DNA of 64,000 bases from Delphinus delphis. Its lineage: Eukaryota; Chordata; Mammalia; Artiodactyla; Delphinidae. Location: assembly GCF_949987515.2 (NCBI RefSeq), contig NC_082701.1, forward strand, positions 41,681,755-41,745,754. The letters are read 5' to 3'. The position numbers and the translations under genes are program-made. Of this stretch, positions 57,236 to 64,000 are shown in pieces. Each line of letters opens with the position of its first letter. Within the stretch, counting starts at the first letter, position 1. The notes under the pieces were generated by a model. The model was not told where the DNA came from and did no database searches. It saw only the letters and a list, made by a program, of their open reading frames with translations.

Positions 57236-58419
57236 ATAGAATGGGGGGTGGGGAGCAGGGGAGCAATCCGGGGTTTGGAAGTTGCCCCTCCGAACACCTC
57301 TGCCTCACACTCACGTGGAGAACCAGGACTGGGGTGGGAGGGCCTGAGCCCCAGGAACTTGGGGAAGTGGAGCGACAGAAACAGTGCGGGGGTCCTGGCA
57401 CTGCAGGCCAGGCCAGGAGAGCCGCCGCCTTGCCAGTCCCTGCCCAGCAGAGAGCGCGTGTGCTCCAGATGCTTCCGGGACCACCCTCCTCTGAGCCTCA
57501 GCTGAGGAGGACGCCACACACCCCCTGGGCAGCCCGGGCCTCCCGGCCTGGAGCCTTAGAAAAAGGAAAGACTCAGGCACCCCGTGTGGTCAGGGGGCCG
57601 AGGGTGAGCCCACGCCCCAGGAGGAGCCGAGCAGGATGTCAGAGAGGGACGTGCTGACGTTTTCTCCGCTTTCTGCCACAGAGGCTCCCCCTGCCACCCC
57701 GACCCCACAAAGCATACCAGGTGCCACCTCCTGTGCCTGCCGCGGCCCCCTGGCCGGCTCCCAGGTGGTCCCAGCAGCTTGGTCTCTCGGCTGCCCCACC
57801 CCTGCTTCCCAGGGCTCGAGCACATTCTCACCCCGTGCAGTGCACAGCAAAGAATCCCGCCGGCAACCTGGCCTTGGAAACCCATTCATCCTCCAAGCCT
57901 GGTCAGCTGCCCGCACGGGACCCCGTTCAGCAGCGCCCATAGCTTTGCCAATCGCCTTGACACTATCGATCCATCTTAACTGGAACATCACCTCTCCTTT
58001 CCACTCGTTTCCCCAAACTTTTTGCTTTACTAGATACATGGAAATGTATGTTTTAGACACACCAAAAAGAACATGCCAAACGAGTGCCGTTCAGAGGCTG
58101 GAGAGGACGGGGGCTGGAGTCCTGCCCTTCCACCTTTTGGTGTCGCCTCTGGTCCCTGAGCCCTCAGCCAGAGCACCACCGCCGTCCACAAGCACTTTTT
58201 CATGATGTCCTACAGAAAGTCACAGTGTCTGGCAACTGAAGAAAGAATTTCGGGTGTGATCACAGCGCTGAGGGGAAGGCAGGAGGACACAGTGATTGTA
58301 TGCGATGAAGTGTTTCTCTTGATTTAATTAAATGCAGTTTTATGGTTTGGTGCGTATATTCCTATTTTCCATTAAATTAACTTTATTTCTAAAGCATATT
58401 TTGATTTATCATCAAGAGC

Positions 58420-58425
58420 AATAAA
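58420..58425 (+). terminator. MYO1D: MYO1D distal poly(A) signal
   Basis: AATAAA with a GU-rich downstream region (GGTGTTCTGCTTTTTG at 58447-58462). This is the better supported of the two signals. Confidence 0.7.
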
Positions 58426-58445
58426 GCATTAAATCTTACGTTTAA

Positions 58446-59714
58446 AGGTGTTCTGCTTTTTGAATTGAAAACTGTATCTACAGTTGTGAAATTTTGGCTC
58501 CTATAAACTGTTAACCCAGAGGATGGAAGGGAGCATTAAACACAAATCAAGTAAAAATGGAGGATAGTTTACGTGGGGCTGTTGATGAAAAGTATTCAAT
58601 GGTGAGTGCGAAGCTGGGGGGAGGCGGAGCCGGGAGGCGGACAGGCAGTGGAATCAAATCCAAACACTTTCTCCCACCATTTTGAGGCCTGTGCACTAGA
58701 CTTGAAGCTCATTGCTTTCACGTTTACTGAGATCGAAGCATGCATAAAGGCAAGGCTGGGATCTCCAGGGCTGCAGTTGGAGGAGAGGTCTGGGTGAGCT
58801 GTGGCTCGTCAGCCTCTCCCCGAGCCCTCAGGTTGGGGTCGGGGAGCTGCAGACAAGCAAGGCCCTGTGGGGAGATGGGGCATCCCCAGCACCCAAGGGC
58901 GCCGCAGCCAGAGGATGCTACCGGGTCCCCGGTTACTGGCGGGACGGAGCCCGCAGTGATGGCTTCTGACTCAGACAAAGGAGGTACCCCGATCACAAGG
59001 CTGACAGCTTCCAAGGTGCCACCTGAGCTGTGCCCCGCCCCCAGGCCCAGGGCAGCTCCAGCCAGCGGGGGACAGGGCCAAGGGGGTTGGGGGGGGGGGA
59101 ACCAAGTCCAAAACGCCAGGTCCCAGCAGCTCAGGGTGGTGGCGTGAGTGGGCACAGACGGCTGGCAGTACAACCAGTAGGGGGCCCCACCCTTGCCACA
59201 ATTAGGGGCTAGGGTGGCTGCTTATCTGGGAGCCCCGGGGTTGGAGTTCTCTCTTTCAGAAACCTGCACAGAGCTAGGCTGGTGGGGTTGAGCCACATGG
59301 ACCCCTGCTGGCCTGGGAGCCTCTGGGCCGTGGACCACGAGCAGAGCCAGGCCCAGGACACCTGGAGCCACAGCCTTAGTGCCAAGCCGGCTGCCCTGCA
59401 GGACCCGCTGAGCCAGCCCTCGCCAGGCCATGCCTGGGCCCGACCCTCTGGCTGGAGGTCCCGGTCACCCAGCTCCGCCAAGGCAAGGGAGCCTTTGGAA
59501 AGCAACTCCTGAGAAACCAAAGTTGACTTAACCTGTGCTGCTTTCTTAATCACCTTAACATGAACGCGCTCGTTAAGGCCTCTCCCCTAACCCTCCCTCC
59601 GCCCATACTCCCCTCCCCCACAATGCAATCCAATTATGTTTTAAGCGCAGGAATCATTTATAAGAGGGGCCCCCAGCCTGCTCGTGAAGGATGTGCCCAC
59701 AGAAAAGGTCTATG
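58446..59714. other. Intergenic gap between MYO1D and CDK5R1 3' ends
   Basis: About 1.3 kb separates the two convergent genes. GC-rich from 58600 to 59500; a G-run at 59090-59099 is the only simple sequence. No SINE or LINE is present, in contrast to the intron on the left. Confidence 0.65.
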
Positions 59715-59733
59715 TAATGGATGGTCAGTGCAT

Positions 59734-59739
59734 TTTATT
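59734..59739 (-). terminator. CDK5R1: CDK5R1 poly(A) signal
   Basis: TTTATT on the + strand is AATAAA on the minus strand, in the context GAGTAAATAAAATGCACTG. Cleavage is expected near 59715. Confidence 0.75.
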
Positions 59740-60335
59740 TACTCAGCACAGTACAAAAATAAATAAAAATAAGGGAAGGGGAATTAAATTACAGCCAAAC
59801 TGAGCTTCATGACCTTGTCAGATTATAAACCACACATACTTACAAACACGCTACGCATACATACAAAATGAGACAAATATAAATTAATATTAACAACACC
59901 CACAGTTTGGTCAAAGAATAGCTACAGAAGAAATTGCACTAAAAAACCAACATACATCGCACGTGTGTAATTAGCAGTTTCAAATATACAGCTATGAATA
60001 ATTCCGAGTGAAAAAAATGGTACATTCTCTTTTCATTGCAAGTTTAACAACGGCTGGAACAAAACTAAGTTCTAATAACTGCATGGAAAGAATATATCAA
60101 CCCTTCAGGTTTACAAGAAAGAGAAAAACCAAATCCTGAACTATTATTCCTGTGACTTGTTCTGTGCACGGGTGTAATTTTCACAGCCATCTAAGATTAA
60201 TTTTCTTAAGACACAAAATGCTCCTGGTTTGCATGCACAATATCACTGTAAAAGCAACAATGAAAGAATAAAGGGTTTTTTTTTTGTAGATTAGTTTTTT
60301 CCTTTTTTTTAATTGTTCTAAAAGTAGTCTTCATA

Positions 60336-60342
60336 GCAGCAT
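60336..60342 (-). promoter_or_regulatory. CDK5R1: Candidate miR-103/107 site in CDK5R1 3' UTR
   Basis: The minus strand reads ATGCTGC, the complement of the miR-103/107 seed (7mer). Repression of CDK5R1 by miR-103/107 has been reported in human. Whether this position is a functional one is inferred from the seed alone. Confidence 0.45.
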
Positions 60343-62438
60343 GTCAAATGGGTTCATTGCTTGCACACTCAAGTATATCAGTTCCTCTACACAATACTGA
60401 TGACCAGTGCAAGGGAGGGAGGAGACCCCACCAGGCTTCACATTGATGGAACTAGAGAGTTCTTTCCTTAGTCCCCAGCCACTCCTGAAATTTGCACCGC
60501 CTCCAAAACTTAAAAAAATAAATATGGAGAGAGAAGGAAACGCACAGAACTGGAATCCTGCGGATGCGCCTTCCCGCAGTTTCAGGCCCAGCGCAGCCCG
60601 CGAAGGAGCGACTACAGACCCACGCCCCTGCTCTTGAGAGTCGGCACCCGGACCCCCCTCTCGTGTGCCGCCAGGGCCCGCTGCCCCCACGGGCCTCCTA
60701 CCTCAGGTCACACATGGCAGCAGGATCTGCACAGACGGGCTGGGTGACAACTCCAGCAGAGAAGAGGCGCCGCGGCGAGGTCCGCGCCAGCAGCCGCGGG
60801 TTCCTTCCAGCCCCGCGGCAGGTTATCTGGCTGGCGGTCCTGAGAAAGGCTCAGCGTGGGCCTCGGGGCGCAGCTGCGGCCAATGCTCTCCGGCTCGGGC
60901 AGGCCCTCTTCCTCGGGAGCACCACGGGCCCGCAGTCTCAGCTCCGGGCCTATTAAATCGGGACCTCAATTTCACAGCTTTTTCTTTTTTCTGTGAATTT
61001 CAGTAGTGCTTCTGCTGAAATCGGCAGCCACCTGGAAGCTAATCCTATGTAAAACCGCCCCCTGCCTCCCCCCAGCCTCCCCTTCCAGCACCCCCTGGGG
61101 GACTGGGACTGGAAGAGAGAATTCTCTGTAGCATCTTCACATCAGTCTTTGTTCCCCAAAGCCGAAGGGACAGAGAAAGACTTGCTCCCTTCTCTTGGTC
61201 CTCTCCCAAGCCCCAAGCCACCGATCTGGGAGAATTAGAAAGAAAATTGATTAAGTACACATCATGTGTTTTTACAGCCACCAACCAGGCTAAGGTGGAA
61301 ACCAAAACCAGCAGCTGCAAATGATCAGTTGTAGAATCAGCAGGCAATCAGGAGTTCTGCTCCCGGCTTGTAATTGTCTCCAAGGTCCAGCTGTCTCACT
61401 GGCCCTTTCGGGACAAGGCTTCACCTTCAGAAGAAACTGAACTGTCTGGGAACAGCTTTAAATCAACAGGGGTGAGGGCGGGGGTACATCATGACCCCAT
61501 CACCCTGACATCACCCCCCACCGCCCCGCAGCTCTGCAGGACAAATGTCACGTGCACCAGCAAGAGGCCTTAGCCCTTAGGTGGGCACCGGCTCAGTCCC
61601 AGGCATGGCAACCCCACCTGCCCAGAAGGCAGGCTGTTGACAATGGGCACCTGAAGCTGTCCTGGCCTTCACCACAGGGTGACTAAGCTGCATGATTCAA
61701 ATGAAAAATTCACCCAGGAAAGGAGTTGTCCCCAGTTTCACCCCACCCCTTTAGAGCTGGGACCCAAAATGAAAGAACTTAATGAGTCAAACCAGCTTGT
61801 TAACCAACACTGCCAACACCGCTGGGAGCAGGGGAAGGGGGGCGAGCTCCATGTCTCCACAAAAGGAAAGCCCTTGTCCCTAAAAAAGAAAAAAGAGCAA
61901 ACCGGGTCGTGCATGGTCAAACGACAGGACACAATCTGTGCACCAGGCCGGCTTCCCCTCAACTGAAGAGGCTGTCCCAGAGCCATGGGCATCTTGCCTC
62001 ACAACCCCACATGCGGCTCAGTCAGGGTGGCTGGCTCCAGGAGCCTCTGGGAGAATGGAGGACCCAAAACAGGACCCGGAAAAGGGCCTCCAACCAGAAA
62101 CTCTGGGCTGCCTGGCTGTGGGGAGCAGAGGGTAGCCTCCCCTGCCTTGGTCCAGCAAGAGCACAGGCGGCAGAGGCAGGTCAGTCCTTTGAATTCCCCA
62201 AAGTGAAAGGTCAGGAGCCAGGGTGTCTCTGAATACATCTTCTGAATTTTGCACAAGGTTCGGGAGTTCAAAAGCATCCAGAGTTCTTGGCAGAGCTGAA
62301 GAAAACCCCAAGGAGAGAAGGTGGGAAGGGAGGGGCCCTTCGTGGCTTCGCTAGACACATACTGTACACAAAATCTGATTTAATAATAAATTTTTAAAAA
62401 TGAATTGAATCCTTGAGCCGTGATGCAGGCTAGCAGGC

Positions 62439-63362
62439 TCACCGGTCCAGCCCTAGGAGGAGCCGCTTCTTGTCCTCCTGGCCACTTTCGTTCTTCAGGT
62501 CGGAGAACACCTGTGTGAAGTAGTGGGGGTCGGCGTTAATCTGCAGCATCTTGGAGCTCATGAGGTTGATGACGGAGAGGCAGCGGTCCCAAAAGGCCTC
62601 CTTGCAGCTCTCCACCAGGAAGGGCTTGAGCGGGTAGGAGATCTCATTGCCCATGTAGGAGTAGGAGAGGTACAGGCAGGTCAGCAGGACGGCCTGGAGC
62701 TCGTGGTCAGAGCCCACCTCAGAGGAGATGACATCCCGGCAGAGCATGTAAAGGAAGACCACGTTGGCGGGCGTGATGAAGCCCTGGTCCTGCCAGCCCT
62801 GCAGGAGCAGCGAGCGGTCCACGCTGCGCAGCCAGAGCACAGGGTCCGTGGGGGACAGGTGCTTCAGGCGGTAGCACCGGCGACAGAGAAACTCACCCAG
62901 GCAGCGCAGCAGCTCGCTGGTGGACGCCTGGACAATGACCCGTTTGGGCGTCCCTGCGGAGGTGACGGCAGGATGCGGGGCCTTCTTGACGGAGGAGGAG
63001 ACCCCGGTCTGGGAGCCCGAGAGCTGGCTGGCAGGGGGTGCGGGCGGCTGCGCCGGTGGGGGCTGGGCGAACGTGGACAGGTTGGCGCACGACAGCGACT
63101 TCTTCAGGTTCTCATTGTTGAGGTGCGTGATGTTGTTCTGGTAGCTGCTGTTGGGCTGCACCTTCTTGGAGTTCTTCTTCTTGGCCGACACGGCCACGAT
63201 CCTCTTCCAAGGCAGCACGGAGATGATAGAGTGCCGCTTCAGGTTCTTGTCCTTGGCGTTCTTGCTGTTCTGCACGGCCGTGTAGTGGCCCACCGTGGCC
63301 GCGCCATCCTCAAACAGCGTGGCCTTCCGGTAGCTGGGGGACAGGGACAGCACCGTGCCCAT
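62439..63362 (-). CDS. CDK5R1: CDK5R1, cyclin-dependent kinase 5 activator 1 (p35)
   Basis: An intact 307-codon single-exon frame, the usual length for p35. It activates CDK5 in post-mitotic neurons, at the membrane, controlling migration, neurite growth and synapse function. Visible features: MGTVLSLSP start with Gly2 for myristoylation and Ser8-Pro as a known CDK5 site; a basic N-terminal part (KKKNSKK, residues 61-67); Phe98-Ala99 in NLSTFAQ, the calpain cut that releases p25; a proline-rich linker ([10 protein letters not shown], 101-110); Thr138-Pro; then the cyclin-box-like activation domain from about 145 to 295 ([40 protein letters not shown]). The start ATG has a strong context (GGCACCATGG). 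No in-frame stop or odd residue. It is close to identical to mammalian p35 from memory. Confidence 0.99.
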   Translation of the reverse strand: MGTVLSLSPSYRKATLFEDGAATVGHYTAVQNSKNAKDKNLKRHSIISVLPWKRIVAVSAKKKNSKKVQPNSSYQNNITHLNNENLKKSLSCANLSTFAQPPPAQPPAPPASQLSGSQTGVSSSVKKAPHPAVTSAGTPKRVIVQASTSELLRCLGEFLCRRCYRLKHLSPTDPVLWLRSVDRSLLLQGWQDQGFITPANVVFLYMLCRDVISSEVGSDHELQAVLLTCLYLSYSYMGNEISYPLKPFLVESCKEAFWDRCLSVINLMSSKMLQINADPHYFTQVFSDLKNESGQEDKKRLLLGLDR

Positions 63363-63501
63363 GGTGCCGCTGCGCGCCGGGCGGGTACCTGCGCCCCTGC
63401 GCGCCCAGCCTGCCGGCCGGAGGGACGAAACAGCTCACCAAGCCCGAGGCGGCCAGGGGGAGGCCGGGGCGCTCCCGGGGTCGCTTGCCGCCCCTTCGGA
63501 T
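63363..63501 (-). other. CDK5R1: CDK5R1 exon 2 5' UTR part
   Basis: 139 bases between the splice acceptor and the start codon. No ATG occurs on the minus strand in this stretch, so the annotated ATG is the first in exon 2. Confidence 0.75.
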
Positions 63502-63821
63502 CTGTGTGGAAAACAAGATGGTTCTCAGCACCAGGCGGGGCTCGCGTCGCGCTCCTCCGCCCCGGCCTCGGCGGCCCCGCGGACCTGGCCCCGGACCCGC
63601 GCCCAGGCCTTCCCCGGCCGGCACGGCCCCGCCCGCGCCCCCGCGCCGCAACCCGGCCGCTCCACTGCGGCACCGGCACCCGCGCCCGCCAGGGTCCGGA
63701 TGGCAGCGCGGGGGACCGGGAGTCGGCGGAGGTGGCCGGGGACCCCGCCTCGAAACCGCACGCGGCCGCGACCCCGGCCCGGCTCCCCGGGGACAGCGGA
63801 CGGCCCGAGGCGCAGGCTTAC
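63502..63821 (-). other. CDK5R1: CDK5R1 5' UTR intron (320 bp)
   Basis: Minus-strand donor CTCG|GTAAGCCTGC (GTAAGC at 63821-63816) and acceptor TTGTTTTCCACACAG|ATCC (CAG at 63504-63502) give a GT-AG intron of 320 bp. A 5' UTR intron in this gene agrees with the known two-exon structure in mammals. Very GC-rich. Confidence 0.8.
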
Positions 63822-64000
63822 CGAGCAGGTGGCTCCTGCGCTCTGCACCCTCCGCAATGCGCGCCGCGGCTCGACGCCGCGGTCCCGGCGCTCGGCGGGG
63901 CTCGGCGGGGCTCGCGCTCGGCGGCGGCGGCGGTGGCGGCGGCGGCGGCTCCGGAGCTTCTGTCCAAGGTTCTGCTGGCGCCGCGGCCCCGCCCCCCGCT
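63822..64000 (-). promoter_or_regulatory. CDK5R1: CDK5R1 exon 1 and CpG-island promoter (partial)
   Basis: GC-rich sequence with a tandem CTCGGCGGGG repeat (63892-63912), a (GGC)n run (63921-63952) and a GC-box GGGGGCGGGGC on the minus strand at the very edge (63986-63999). There is no ATG on the minus strand in this exon. The transcription start is not visible and may lie close to or beyond 64000. Confidence 0.7.

Larger units (their letters stand above)
56464..58445 (+). other. MYO1D: MYO1D 3' UTR (long form)
   Basis: Follows the stop directly. The first part is GC-rich (C-runs at 56650-56690); the last 200 bases (58310-58440) become AT-rich with ATTAAATTAACTTTATTTCT, as is common at conserved 3' ends. 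Two AATAAA signals at 57230 and 58420 suggest a short form of about 0.8 kb and a long form of about 2.0 kb. Open frames inside are non-coding. Confidence 0.7.
59715..62438 (-). other. CDK5R1: CDK5R1 3' UTR
   Basis: Minus-strand 3' UTR of about 2.7 kb, in line with the long 3' UTR known for the p35 mRNA. It begins after the TGA at 62439-62441 and ends shortly past the AATAAA at 59739-59734. The distal 700 bases (59760-60360) are AT-rich and free of transposons, suggesting conserved post-transcriptional control. A match to the miR-103/107 seed lies at 60336-60342. Confidence 0.8.

Noticed and set aside
63239..63857. Minus-strand frames of 110-146 codons upstream of and overlapping the p35 start
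   Set aside because: They cross the 5' UTR intron or lie in another frame than p35, and are Arg/Gly/Pro/Ala-rich as expected from CpG-island sequence.
1..64000. CRISPR arrays, operons, ribosome binding sites or other prokaryotic systems
   Set aside because: Interspersed SINEs, LINEs, spliced genes and poly(A) signals show mammalian nuclear DNA. No regularly spaced direct repeats of CRISPR type were seen.

Overview
The window is vertebrate nuclear DNA, almost certainly from a cetacean. Two things point there. It is packed with tRNA-Glu-derived CHR-type SINEs, the family shared by Cetacea, hippos and ruminants, and I see no BovB LINE, which a ruminant would carry in bulk. Several short copies with the tail form ...GTACCGC-A(n) look young and resemble the abundant toothed-whale subfamily; 'odontocete' is an inference, not a proof.

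Only two protein-coding genes can be supported, in tail-to-tail arrangement at the right end. MYO1D (unconventional myosin-Id, + strand) contributes just its last coding exon (56307-56463, 51 codons plus stop) and its 3' UTR, with poly(A) signals near 57.23 and 58.42 kb. CDK5R1 (p35 activator of CDK5, - strand) is complete in its coding part: a 307-codon single-exon ORF (62439-63362), a 3' UTR of about 2.7 kb ending near 59.7 kb, a 320-bp intron in the 5' UTR, a first exon from 63822 and a GC-rich promoter at the window edge. About 1.3 kb separates the two 3' ends. This matches the known vertebrate MYO1D/CDK5R1 neighbourhood.

Everything left of 56.3 kb is the last intron of MYO1D, which extends beyond the window. 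It holds 20 CHR-type SINEs, most with target-site duplications I could locate. It also holds one near-complete but broken L1 (3.2-8.6 kb), a second L1 with an internal inversion nested in an older L1 (50.5-54.2 kb), several old L1 fragments, many LINE-2 and MIR relics, two MaLR-type LTRs (one split by a hAT element), a Tigger-like fragment and a CR1/L3 relic. All L1 copies lie antisense to MYO1D.

The stretches most worth a second look are these. An isolated CpG island at 35.2-36.0 kb in the intron has a near-perfect RFX X-box and a long pyrimidine tract, and is a candidate unannotated promoter. A 1-kb in-place inversion lies inside an L1. Two SINEs sit head-to-tail sharing one target site present in three copies. 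I found no convincing new gene system; the rest is ordinary mammalian intron.
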